This document shows, one piece after another, positions 38,152 through 46,465 of a stretch of DNA of 64,000 bases (position 1 is the first letter of the stretch; every line of letters begins with the position of its first letter). Made by a program: the position numbers and the translations under genes. The notes under the pieces are model-generated. The model saw only the letters and a program-made list of their open reading frames with translations, was not told the origin of the DNA and made no database searches. This DNA comes from Iodobacter ciconiae (GTDB lineage Bacteria; Pseudomonadota; Gammaproteobacteria; Burkholderiales; Chitinibacteraceae), in NCBI RefSeq assembly GCF_003952345.1, contig NZ_CP034433.1, positions 1,612,001 through 1,676,000 on the forward strand, in the 5' to 3' direction.

Positions 38152-38865
38152 ATGGTTCAATTCAAAATATCAAAATGGGCCGCTTGGGCCCCTGGTTTAC
38201 ACGAGCAATCCTCCTGGATGGCTTATCTTGCTGCGCAGCACATCTCATCAGATCACAGCCCTGCATTAAGCGAGATGCCCGCTATGCAGCGTCGCCGTGT
38301 AGGCCGTTTAGGCAAAATGGCCTTGCAAGCGGCGTATTGGGCCTGCGACAAAGCAGCACAATGCCCGGTTATTTTTGCTTCTCGCTATGGTGACATAGCT
38401 CAATCTGTAGAACAGCTTAATCAATTGGCACAAAGCGGCATGATTTCCCCGACTGCATTTAGCATGTCGGTACATAACGCCATCTCCGCTTTATTTTCAA
38501 TTGCCCGTAAAGATATAAATAGCTACACCGCAATTGCCGCAGGCGGGGAAACGCTTGAAGCGGCATTCACCGAAGCCTTGGCACTGCTGGCCGATGGGGC
38601 GAGCAGCGTACTACTGGTTTATTATGATGAACCACTGCCAGCCCCCCATCATATTTTTACCGACACAGCTGATTTTCCGCATGCGTTTGCCTGTCAACTG
38701 ATTAAATCAGAGCAAGGAATTCATTTAAGCAGTAGAAGCAGCGAACAAAATAACTTGGCTGGTTTATCCGACACCGCTGCTGTATTACATTTTTTACTTT
38801 CAGAGCAGCCTGAATGTCAGCATACCGTGGGCTCCCGGACTTGGGTCTGGCAAAGAAATGCTTAA
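38152..38865 (+). CDS. apeC: ApeC-like ketosynthase chain-length-factor subunit, first gene of the aryl polyene cluster
   Basis: It has 237 residues, about half the size of a full ketoacyl synthase, and resembles the N-terminal-like KS family (chain-length factor of aryl polyene systems). It contains FASRYGDIAQSVEQL, SPTAFSMSVHNAISALFSIARK and INSYTAIAAGGETLEAAF. At the site of the nucleophile, where active KS proteins have a TACSS-like motif, this protein has TAIAAGG (near residues 126-132), so no catalytic cysteine. Known ApeC forms a heterodimer with the catalytic KS ApeO and sets chain length. It overlaps the next gene by eight bases. Confidence 0.88.
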   Translation: MVQFKISKWAAWAPGLHEQSSWMAYLAAQHISSDHSPALSEMPAMQRRRVGRLGKMALQAAYWACDKAAQCPVIFASRYGDIAQSVEQLNQLAQSGMISPTAFSMSVHNAISALFSIARKDINSYTAIAAGGETLEAAFTEALALLADGASSVLLVYYDEPLPAPHHIFTDTADFPHAFACQLIKSEQGIHLSSRSSEQNNLAGLSDTAAVLHFLLSEQPECQHTVGSRTWVWQRNA

Positions 38866-39640
38866 GAGATCGGAAAGAGGCTGGCGGATCGTTGCCACTG
38901 CACTCGCCTTCTCGGCATTTGGCCTTGGAGGTGTAGTGCTGGGTTTGATTTTTTTCCCACTTTTACACCTGTTTATTCGCCGCAGCGCACAGAAGACACG
39001 CATTGCCCGGCTGACCATCCATTATTCTTTCAGGTTTTTTATTGAGTTGATGCGTGTACTGGGTATTTTGCGTTACCACATTAAAGGGATTGAAAAACTC
39101 CATCGCCCAGGCTTATTGATTCTAGCAAACCATCCCACCTTAATTGACGTGGTGTTTTTAATTTCTCTTGTTAAAAATGCCGATTGTGTAGTTAAAGCAG
39201 GTTTGGCCCAAAATCCCTTTACTCGGGGACCTATCAGAGGCACTGCCTATATACGCAATAACTCCGGCTCTCAGCTCATCGACGACTGTATTGCTTCCGT
39301 ACATGCAGGCAATAATTTGATTATTTTCCCTGAAGGCACGCGTACCGCCACCGATGGAACGATGAAACTACAGCGGGGTGCCGCCAATATTGCCTTACGC
39401 GGCCAGTGTAACATCACCCCTGTGACCATCCGCTGTCAGCCACTCAGCCTCACCAAAGGCTTGCCATGGTGGAAAGTGCCTGCCAGCCGCATGATTTTCA
39501 CTTTGGAAGTGGGAGACGACATTGCTGTTACCCCTTTTCTGGAGCAGGCTGCAGGCGAAACGGCTCTTGCCGCCCGTCAGCTCACCCGATATTTACATCA
39601 CTATTTTTTACCGGAGAACACCGCCCATGCTGGCGCTTGA
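38858..39640 (+). CDS. 1-acyl-glycerol-3-phosphate acyltransferase-like protein of the pigment cluster (ApeD-like)
   Basis: PlsC-like acyltransferase of 260 residues with an N-terminal hydrophobic anchor (IVATALAFSAFGLGGVVLG and following). The HX4D motif is in ANHPTLIDVVFL and the second motif is FPEGTRTATDGTMK. In aryl polyene clusters such enzymes are thought to help attach the polyene or build its lipid anchor; which step this one does is not shown. It overlaps the first ACP by 14 bases. Confidence 0.88.
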   Translation: MLKRSERGWRIVATALAFSAFGLGGVVLGLIFFPLLHLFIRRSAQKTRIARLTIHYSFRFFIELMRVLGILRYHIKGIEKLHRPGLLILANHPTLIDVVFLISLVKNADCVVKAGLAQNPFTRGPIRGTAYIRNNSGSQLIDDCIASVHAGNNLIIFPEGTRTATDGTMKLQRGAANIALRGQCNITPVTIRCQPLSLTKGLPWWKVPASRMIFTLEVGDDIAVTPFLEQAAGETALAARQLTRYLHHYFLPENTAHAGA

Positions 39641-39890
39641 ACAAGAAATCAAAAAACTGATTATCTCTGCTCTCAACCTTGAAGACCTGAGTCCTGATGA
39701 CATTGATGCCAGTGCACCGCTTTTTATCGATGGCCTGGGGCTAGATTCTATCGATGCTTTGGAGCTGGGCTTGGCACTGCAAAAAAATTATGGTGTCAGC
39801 CTGTCTGCAGATTCAAGCGAAACTCGTGCGCATTTTGCCAGTGTACAAACATTGGCAGCCTTTATTTCATCAGCACGCTCAGGCACTTAG
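39627..39890 (+). CDS. apeE: acyl carrier protein 1 of the pigment cluster (ApeE-like)
   Basis: It has 87 residues. The phosphopantetheine attachment serine is Ser41 in GLGLDSIDALELGLAL, the classic DSI/DSL motif. ATG 39627 lies inside the end of the preceding acyltransferase gene, so translation is coupled. Two ACPs in series are a hallmark of aryl polyene clusters: one carries the growing polyene, the other may carry the extender. Confidence 0.9.
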   Translation: MLALEQEIKKLIISALNLEDLSPDDIDASAPLFIDGLGLDSIDALELGLALQKNYGVSLSADSSETRAHFASVQTLAAFISSARSGT

Positions 39891-39972
39891 CTTCGCGGAC
39901 AAACCCGGTTCAAGCCTCACAACTAACCGCAATACCCCACTGGTACAAGATGATATGCAGCAAGGAATACCC

Positions 39973-40230
39973 ATGACCAAGCAGGAAATATTCGAGCGCC
40001 TTAGCACCATTTTGCAAGAAACTTTTGATACCGAAGCCAGCAAAATCACCCCTGAAGCGCGCCTCTATGAAGATCTGGACATCGACAGCATTGATGCGGT
40101 CGATCTTATCGTCAAACTCAAACCAATCGCGGGTAAACGCCTGCATCCTGATGCATTTAAAGCGGTACGCACCCTGCAAGATGTAGTCGATGCACTCCAT
40201 GAGCTGATACAAGAAAAACCTGCAGCTTAA
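39973..40230 (+). CDS. apeF: acyl carrier protein 2 of the pigment cluster (ApeF-like)
   Basis: It has 85 residues, with Ser39 in EDLDIDSIDAVDLIVKL as the phosphopantetheine site. ATG 39973 is preferred over one six codons upstream because the AAGGAA at 39962-39967 is correctly spaced for it. It is separated from ACP 1 by 82 bases and from the following gene by two. Confidence 0.92.
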   Translation: MTKQEIFERLSTILQETFDTEASKITPEARLYEDLDIDSIDAVDLIVKLKPIAGKRLHPDAFKAVRTLQDVVDALHELIQEKPAA

Positions 40231-40232
40231 CG

Positions 40233-40766
40233 ATGCGCAGCTTTATTTTAGGGATTCTTACCCTCGCTTACCCTGCACTGATTTATCTGGGAATGAGCCA
40301 CTTTCAGCCCAGATGGCTGGCACTCCTGCTAGTGGCCATGGCACTGACACGTGCCTTGCTTACTAAAGATAAAATCTGGCTTATTGCCGCCTCGGGCGCT
40401 GCTTTACTGGCTGTCATCAGCTTTATGAGCAATCAACTGATGCCGCTCAAACTTTATCCCGTATTGATCAATGCCGTGCTCTGCGCGGCATTTGCGCTGA
40501 CACTCGCCTATCCACCCAGCGCCATAGAGCGACTGGCCCGTTTGCGCGAGCCCGATCTACCAGAGAGCGGTATTCTGTATACCCGCCGGGTGACACAAGT
40601 CTGGTGTGGTTTTTTTATTTTCAACGGCTGCGCGGCTCTAATCACCGCGTTCTGGTCGGATGCAGCCTGGGCTATTTACAACGGATTGATTGCCTACCTG
40701 CTAATGGGTGCGCTCTTTCTGGGGGAATGGATCATCAGGCAACGAATTAGAGCCGCTTATGACTGA
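40233..40766 (+). CDS. membrane protein of the pigment cluster (COG4648/ApeG-like)
   Basis: Integral membrane protein of 177 residues with about five hydrophobic segments and conserved-looking polar residues between them (RLREPDLPESGILYTRRVTQ). It matches the small membrane protein that always accompanies aryl polyene ACP genes. Its role is unknown; involvement in anchoring the synthase or in lipid transfer is a guess. It overlaps the next gene by eight bases. Confidence 0.8.
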   Translation: MRSFILGILTLAYPALIYLGMSHFQPRWLALLLVAMALTRALLTKDKIWLIAASGAALLAVISFMSNQLMPLKLYPVLINAVLCAAFALTLAYPPSAIERLARLREPDLPESGILYTRRVTQVWCGFFIFNGCAALITAFWSDAAWAIYNGLIAYLLMGALFLGEWIIRQRIRAAYD

Positions 40767-42462
40767 TTTTATTTCACTGGATAACCTGCTGTTTACCGGC
40801 AGAGCATCGACCCACCCCGTGGCAAAAAATGCAGCACAAGTTATTGACTTTGATCGCTTTAGCAAAGACGTTGCCCGCTGGCAACAGGCATTTAATCTGC
40901 ACGGCGGCACACGCTTTGCTCTGTACTTTAACGATAGCACCTCCTTTGCAGCTGCACTTCTAGGGGCCTGGCATGCCGGTAAATGTGTTTACCTACCGGG
41001 AGATACCTTACCCACCACACTACAAAAACTACAGGAAACAGTGGATGGCTTTGCTGGCGATATTCCAGGCTCACTCCCCCCTAGCTCCGAGCCAACCAGC
41101 CCCAACACAAAATGGAAAAGGTTGAATTTAAACAGCGTAATACTGGTGATTTATACCTCTGGCAGCAGTGGCGAGCCATGCGCCATTCCTAAAAAATTAT
41201 CTCAGCTGGTCAGCGAAACTGTGGCACTTGAATCCTGCTTTGGCAAGCAATGCACCGGGGCCACCGTACTGGCTACCGTGTCCCATCAGCATATATACGG
41301 GCTTTTATTCAAGGTTCTGTGGCCACTTTCGGCCGGGCGATCATTTGACACAAGCAGACTGGTATTTCCAGAAGATATCTCGGCCAGCCTGGCTACCTGC
41401 GAACACCAGGGTATTGCAGCCATTCTGGTTGCCAGCCCTGCCCATTTAAAGCGTCTGCCGGAGCAGCTTAGCTGGCATGCACAATCTTTACTCGCAATAT
41501 TCTCTTCGGGTGGCCCTTTGCCAACAGAAGCCCTGCCAACTTGCCGCACATTACTGGGCAGCGCCCCGATTGAAATCTACGGCAGCTCGGAAACCGGTGG
41601 TATTGCCTGGCGACAGAGACAGCAAGACCACCACTCAGCCTGGCAAACACTGCCCGGCATCACTATCCGGGTAGAAAACGAAATCCTCTATTTACGCTCT
41701 CCCCATCTTAGCGACAAGCAATGGCAAGTCAGTAATGATCGTGTCGCCCTCACACCCCATGGTTTTGAGCTGCTCGGGCGCAATGATCGCATTATCAAAA
41801 TCGAAGAAAAACGCATTTCACTCAATGCAATGGAGCAGGCACTGCTTGCTACCTCGCTTCTTAATGATATACGGCTTATTGCCCTGCCCGGCACCCGGCT
41901 TGAGCTCGGCGTAATCGCCTGCCCAAATGCAGCAGGCTGGCGTCTGATAGATGAGCAAGGCAAACGCGCACTGAATCAGGCCTTACGCAATGCCTTGGCA
42001 GACTCGATCGATGCCAGTGCCCTGCCACGCCGCTTTCGCTATGTCCGGGCACTGCCCGGCAATACTCAGGGCAAAACAACCTACGCTGCACTACTGACCC
42101 TTTTTGACCCGCGCCGTCCCGACGCACGCCTGATCGAGCAGAACAAAAATACGGCACTGCTGGCGATAAATGTCAGTGCTAGCTCTCCCTTTTTTGATGG
42201 TCATTTTAACAAAGCCCCCATCCTGCCCGGCGTGGCTCAGCTCGATTGGGCACTTTGCCTGGCACGAGAGCTCTTCGAACTACCTGCGATGTTTTTACGC
42301 ATGGAAGTACTCAAATTCCAGCAGATTATTCCTCCCCATAGCCAGATCCAGCTTGAGCTAAAAATACTCAGCAAAGAAACTGAGACCATACTGACATTTA
42401 AGTTTTTATCTACTGCAGGCACACATGCCAGTGGCCGGATTATATTAGGAAACCCCATATGA
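40759..42462 (+). CDS. AMP-dependent aryl-acyl ligase fused to hot-dog dehydratase-like domain (ApeH-ApeI fusion)
   Basis: It has 567 residues. The N-terminal ~450 residues are an adenylate-forming enzyme (P-loop VIYTSGSSGEPCAIPKK, then YGSSETGGIAWR, GRNDRIIKIEEKRIS). The last ~104 residues, from about 464, are a FabA/FabZ-like hot-dog domain with FFDGHFNKAPILPGVAQLDWA, the catalytic histidine being in DGHF. ApeH activates and loads the aryl starter; ApeI forms a dehydratase heterodimer with ApeP. In the better studied clusters these are separate proteins; here they are one polypeptide. The start at 40759 overlaps the previous gene. Confidence 0.9.
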   Translation: MTDFISLDNLLFTGRASTHPVAKNAAQVIDFDRFSKDVARWQQAFNLHGGTRFALYFNDSTSFAAALLGAWHAGKCVYLPGDTLPTTLQKLQETVDGFAGDIPGSLPPSSEPTSPNTKWKRLNLNSVILVIYTSGSSGEPCAIPKKLSQLVSETVALESCFGKQCTGATVLATVSHQHIYGLLFKVLWPLSAGRSFDTSRLVFPEDISASLATCEHQGIAAILVASPAHLKRLPEQLSWHAQSLLAIFSSGGPLPTEALPTCRTLLGSAPIEIYGSSETGGIAWRQRQQDHHSAWQTLPGITIRVENEILYLRSPHLSDKQWQVSNDRVALTPHGFELLGRNDRIIKIEEKRISLNAMEQALLATSLLNDIRLIALPGTRLELGVIACPNAAGWRLIDEQGKRALNQALRNALADSIDASALPRRFRYVRALPGNTQGKTTYAALLTLFDPRRPDARLIEQNKNTALLAINVSASSPFFDGHFNKAPILPGVAQLDWALCLARELFELPAMFLRMEVLKFQQIIPPHSQIQLELKILSKETETILTFKFLSTAGTHASGRIILGNPI

Positions 42463-42505
42463 AAACCTACAGGGGCACACCTGCATTCAATTTGAGAATC
42501 ACCCC

Positions 42506-43240
42506 ATGAAAATCTGTGTGGTGATTCCTGTTTATAACCATGGCGAGGCCATTACCGCAGTGGTCAACGCGGTACATGGCCATCATTTGCACTGTATTTT
42601 GGTAGATGATGGCAGCAATGCAGACTGCGCTGCGGTATTAGATCGGCTGGAAAAAAAAGGACACAACACCTCCCTTGTACGGTTACAGCAAAACCAGGGA
42701 AAAGGCGGTGCGATGATTGCAGGACTGCGTTACGCGTATGATCTGGGTTACAGCCATGCCTTACAAATCGATGCCGATGGCCAGCACAACGCTGCGGACA
42801 TCCCGACTTTTATTGCATTAGCCAGGCAAAACACCCAGGCCTTGATTTTCGGCTACCCTGTTTATGATAAAAGTGTACCCAAGGCGCGTTTCTATGGCCG
42901 CTATGCAACCCACATCTGGGTATGGATCAACACCCTTTCACTCGCAATTAAAGATTCGATGTGCGGTTTTCGCATCTACCCGCTCGCCCCCACCATTGCC
43001 CTGCTTAACAGCTGTCATATTGGCAGGCGCATGGATTTTGACATCGATATCGCAGTGCGCCTGTGCTGGCGTGGCATACCGATTATCAACCAGCCAACCA
43101 GAGTCACTTACCCCAGTGACGGCATTTCCCACTTCAAAGCCCTGCTCGACAATGTGCTGATCTCTCGCATGCACGCCAAGCTCTTTATCGGGATGTTGCT
43201 ACGCTCGCCACGCCTTATCTGGAGAAAATTTTTCTCGTGA
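42506..43240 (+). CDS. family 2 glycosyltransferase of the pigment cluster
   Basis: It has 244 residues, with GT-A motifs VIPVYNHGEAI, CILVDDGSNAD and LQIDADGQHN (DxD-like). The layout resembles dolichol-phosphate mannose synthase-like enzymes, without the membrane tail. In E. coli-type aryl polyene clusters a single protein, ApeJ, combines a glycosyltransferase and an acyltransferase; here they are two genes overlapping by four bases (this one and the next). It probably glycosylates the lipid anchor. Confidence 0.9.
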   Translation: MKICVVIPVYNHGEAITAVVNAVHGHHLHCILVDDGSNADCAAVLDRLEKKGHNTSLVRLQQNQGKGGAMIAGLRYAYDLGYSHALQIDADGQHNAADIPTFIALARQNTQALIFGYPVYDKSVPKARFYGRYATHIWVWINTLSLAIKDSMCGFRIYPLAPTIALLNSCHIGRRMDFDIDIAVRLCWRGIPIINQPTRVTYPSDGISHFKALLDNVLISRMHAKLFIGMLLRSPRLIWRKFFS

Positions 43241-44199
43241 GCCCATCTCCACAAAATACAGCAAAGCCACCACCGCAACACTGGGCAGAAATAGGCGAGA
43301 AAACCTTTATCACAGGCATCTGGCTGCTTTTCTGGGTACATAAGCTTCTGGGACGCTGGCCATTCCGGCTTTGCCTTTATCCGGTCATTGCCGCGCAATG
43401 GTTAAGCCGCCCCGCACTACGCCACGCATCGATGCAATATTTGCAACGGCTAGAAGCTGCAACAGGCGCGCTAGGACATACCCCATCGTGGCAGGACAGC
43501 TTAAAACACCTTGCTCTTTTTGCTGAAACCATACTGGACAAACTTCTGGCTGTTTCTGGTCGCTATCATTTCAGCAATGTCAGAACCGAGGGCCGGGAAA
43601 CATTTTACGCCACCGCAGAGCAGGGTTTAGGCGGCATTATTATCACCGCCCATCTGGGCTGCCTTGAGCTATGCCGTGCCATGGCGGAGGACACCGGCAA
43701 AATTCGCCTCAATATTCTGGTACACACACAACATGCCAGGCGATTTAACCAGCTATTAAAGCAGCTTAATCCGGGCAATGACTTGCAGCTGATCGAGGTC
43801 TCAGAAGTCGGCCCTGCAACCGCCGTTTTACTCTCGGAAAAAATTACTGCAGGTGAATATATCGTAATTGCAGGCGATCGCATTCCGGTGTTTGCCAGCC
43901 AGACCGTACAAGCCGATTTTTTAGGGCATAGCGCACCTTTTCCGGCAGGCCCCTACATTCTGGCCAGCCTGTTGAAATGCCCGCTCTATTTACTAGGTTG
44001 CATCCATGAGGGGCACGGTTACAACATCCACTTTGAAACACTGGCCAGTAGTGTGATTCTACCCCGCAAACAACGCAACGAAGCCATGGCAGGCTATGCC
44101 GCGCAGTACGCACAGGCACTCACAGCGCTACTCAAACGCTCACCCTACGACTGGTTTAACTTTTTTGCCTTTTGGGATCAGACACGTGACAAACACTAA
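43237..44199 (+). CDS. lysophospholipid/LpxL-like acyltransferase of the pigment cluster
   Basis: It has 320 residues and begins with GTG at 43237, overlapping the glycosyltransferase stop (GTGA). The family catalytic H-x4-E is in TAHLGCLELCRAM. Other features are an N-terminal hydrophobic segment and FLGHSAPFPAGPYILASLL. It is related to HtrB/LpxL acyltransferases, which use acyl-ACP and membrane lipid acceptors, so it may transfer the polyene from ACP to the lipid anchor. The role is inferred from position. Confidence 0.85.
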   Translation: MSPSPQNTAKPPPQHWAEIGEKTFITGIWLLFWVHKLLGRWPFRLCLYPVIAAQWLSRPALRHASMQYLQRLEAATGALGHTPSWQDSLKHLALFAETILDKLLAVSGRYHFSNVRTEGRETFYATAEQGLGGIIITAHLGCLELCRAMAEDTGKIRLNILVHTQHARRFNQLLKQLNPGNDLQLIEVSEVGPATAVLLSEKITAGEYIVIAGDRIPVFASQTVQADFLGHSAPFPAGPYILASLLKCPLYLLGCIHEGHGYNIHFETLASSVILPRKQRNEAMAGYAAQYAQALTALLKRSPYDWFNFFAFWDQTRDKH

Positions 44200-45730
44200 A
44201 CCTGCCATCACCTTTGATGGCACACGATTATGCATCGAAGACATTGTCACCCTTTCCCGGCAAAAAGCCTCTGCCCAGCTTTCCGGCACACCGAAGTTTC
44301 GTCAGCGCATTCAAAAAGGTGCCGATTTTTTAGACCGTTTACTGCGTGAAGACGGCGTGATTTATGGGGTAACCACCGGCTACGGCGATTCTTGCACCGT
44401 CGTTATTCCACCCGAGCTGATCAGCGAGCTGCCGCATCATCTTTACACTTATCACGGCTGCGGTGCCGGGCGTTTTTTAACGCAGGAAGAAACCCGTGCC
44501 GTACTAGCCACGCGGCTGGCTTCTTTATCGCAAGGTATGTCGGGCGTCAGCATTGCCCTGCTTGATCAGCTGGAAACATTACTTAAACACGACATCCTGC
44601 CGCTGATTCCGGCCGAAGGCTCGGTCGGGGCCAGCGGCGATTTAACGCCATTGTCTTATGTGGCTGCAGTACTCTGCGGCGAGCGGGAAGTGATGTATCG
44701 CAATGAACGCCGCAATGCCAGCGATGTATTTGCCGAGTTAAAAATCCAGCCGCTGCGCCTGCGTCCCAAAGAAGGCCTGGCCATGATGAATGGCACGGCG
44801 GTGATGACCGCTCTGGCTTGCCTGGCCTGGCAACGCGCCGATTATTTATGCAGGCTGGCTGCTAGGCTGACCGCAATGAATGTGGTAGCCAGCGCCGGCA
44901 ATAGCCACCATTTTGATGAAACACTGTTCGCGGTTAAACCGCACGCCGGCCAGCAAGCAGTGGCGGCGCGTATTCGCAATGATTTAACCAGCCAGCAGCC
45001 CAGCCGCAATGATGAACGGCTGCAAGACCGTTATTCGCTGCGCTGCGCACCGCATGTGATTGGTGTACTGGAAGACGCGCTACCGTTTTTCAGAACACTG
45101 ATCGAAAACGAGCTGAACAGTGCTAACGACAACCCAATTATTGATGCCGAAAACGAGCGGGTGTTGCACGGAGGGCATTTCTACGGTGGCCATATCGCTT
45201 TTGCCATGGACAGCCTGAAAAACACCGTGGCTAATCTGGCCGATTTGCTCGATCGCCAGCTGGCACTACTGGTAGATACCCGCTTTAATCACGGCCTGCC
45301 GTCTAATTTATCCGGCTGCACCGGTCCGCGCGCGGCGATTAATCATGGCTTAAAAGCGCTGCAAATCAGCGTATCTGCCTGGACAGCCGAAGCACTAAAG
45401 CAAACTATGCCAGCCTCGGTATTTAGCCGCTCTACCGAATGCCACAATCAGGATAAAGTCAGTATGGGCACGATTGCAGCCCGGGATGCCTTACGTGTGC
45501 TCGAGCTGACCGAGCAAGTAGTCGCCGCCATGTTGATTGCCGCCCGCCAGGGCATTACCTTGCGCCGCTCTGTCGATCAGAACTTACAGCTTCCCGCTGC
45601 ACTTGCCACCATGCAGGCTGATCTGGAAAGCCGCATCCCACTACTGGTAGAAGACCGAGCCCTGGATAAAGAACTGCAAGCGCTAATTTCAGACATTCGC
45701 ACACAAGCCTGGGTGCTCTATGCAGACTAA
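44186..45730 (+). CDS. aromatic amino acid ammonia-lyase (HAL/PAL/TAL family)
   Basis: It has 514 residues from GTG 44186. The MIO-forming Ala-Ser-Gly triad is residues 149-151 in GSVGASGDLTPLSY, and the catalytic tyrosine is Tyr60 in GVIYGVTTGYG. At the substrate-selecting position it has Tyr89-His90 (LYTYHGCGAG) instead of Ser-His of histidases, and no hutU/I/G genes are present, so histidine degradation is unlikely. Its place in the pigment operon points to making 4-coumarate or cinnamate for the starter, as in flexirubin clusters. It overlaps its neighbours by 14 and 11 bases. Confidence 0.9.
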   Translation: MTNTKPAITFDGTRLCIEDIVTLSRQKASAQLSGTPKFRQRIQKGADFLDRLLREDGVIYGVTTGYGDSCTVVIPPELISELPHHLYTYHGCGAGRFLTQEETRAVLATRLASLSQGMSGVSIALLDQLETLLKHDILPLIPAEGSVGASGDLTPLSYVAAVLCGEREVMYRNERRNASDVFAELKIQPLRLRPKEGLAMMNGTAVMTALACLAWQRADYLCRLAARLTAMNVVASAGNSHHFDETLFAVKPHAGQQAVAARIRNDLTSQQPSRNDERLQDRYSLRCAPHVIGVLEDALPFFRTLIENELNSANDNPIIDAENERVLHGGHFYGGHIAFAMDSLKNTVANLADLLDRQLALLVDTRFNHGLPSNLSGCTGPRAAINHGLKALQISVSAWTAEALKQTMPASVFSRSTECHNQDKVSMGTIAARDALRVLELTEQVVAAMLIAARQGITLRRSVDQNLQLPAALATMQADLESRIPLLVEDRALDKELQALISDIRTQAWVLYAD

Positions 45731-46148
45731 TCCTCGCCTTAGTATCGAAATCCCGCTAAGCCCGGCATTCCATGATCTGGACCCGATGAATATCGTCTGG
45801 CACGGCAATTATGCCAAATATCTGGAGATCGCCCGCTGCGCCCTGCTCAGTCAATTTAATTACGACTACCCACAGATGAAGGCATCCGGCTACGCATGGC
45901 CGATTGTGGATATGCGGTTGAAATACGTAAAACCTGCCAGCTTTGGTCAGCAGCTGATCGTGCGGGCCGAAATTGTTGAGTGGGAAAGCCGCTTGAAAAT
46001 CAACTACCTAATTAAAGATGCCGTCAGCGGGCAGAAAATAAATCAGGCCTATACCATACAGGTGGCTGTGGATATGAATACAAGTGAAATGCAATATATC
46101 TGCCCAGCCATATTATGGGAGCGGCTTGGGGTGGAGGAGCCGCAGTGA
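45720..46148 (+). CDS. apeK: hot-dog thioesterase of the pigment cluster (ApeK-like, 4HBT family)
   Basis: It has 142 residues. The 4-hydroxybenzoyl-CoA thioesterase signature appears as FHDLDPMNIVWHGNYAKYLE, where the first Asp is the expected catalytic acid. It may offload or edit stalled thioesters. The start overlaps the lyase stop. Its 3' end abuts the repeat insertion that separates it from the LolA-like gene. Confidence 0.88.
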   Translation: MQTNPRLSIEIPLSPAFHDLDPMNIVWHGNYAKYLEIARCALLSQFNYDYPQMKASGYAWPIVDMRLKYVKPASFGQQLIVRAEIVEWESRLKINYLIKDAVSGQKINQAYTIQVAVDMNTSEMQYICPAILWERLGVEEPQ

Positions 46149-46465
46149 TGTTCGATCGTTTTACTAGTGCCTTCGGCACAGTATTTAGGGCGGGTGTCCC
46201 CCGCGTGGGACTCACTTTTCTTGAACGTCCAAGAAAAGTAAGCCAAAGAAGGCCGCCCCGGTATTTCGCCCTTGCTTTGCAAGGGTTCCCTCTCTGCGGA
46301 CAGCGGCGGCTGCGGGACTCGCTTCGCTCAAATATCCTCACCGAAACCCCGCCCCGCTTGTTCCTCGCTCGGCGAAATACAGGGGACCCAAAAAGCCCCT
46401 GTGCAACGATTGCAGAATCTATTGCTTGGATTGGAAGCCGGTACAAAACAACAACCGTAATCAAT
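46149..46465. other. spacer between apeK and the LolA-like gene, mostly repeat DNA
   Basis: About 317 bases in an operon whose other genes mostly overlap. Nearly all of it is repeat copy B. The open frame that continues from 46115 through the repeat into the LolA-like gene has no family resemblance until about residue 118, so I read it as noncoding repeat. The 3' edge near 46430-46465 carries a few non-repeat codons in frame with the LolA-like gene. Confidence 0.6.
46160..46405 (-). repeat. GC-rich hairpin repeat, copy B, inverted, inside the pigment operon
   Basis: It carries the same pieces as copies A and C but in reverse order: palindrome GTGCCTTCGGCAC at 46167-46179, then a 10-bp stem ACTTTTCTTG / CAAGAAAAGT (46214-46223 / 46230-46239), then a tract near 46340-46370 shared with copy C (ACCGAAACCCCGCCCC and on, as its reverse complement). 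At the far end a further hairpin, CAGGGG / CCCCTG, lies near 46380-46402. Confidence 0.8.

Noticed and set aside
44186..45730. Annotation as histidine ammonia-lyase HutH
   Set aside because: The selectivity residues differ from histidases, no hut genes flank it, and it is embedded in a pigment operon.
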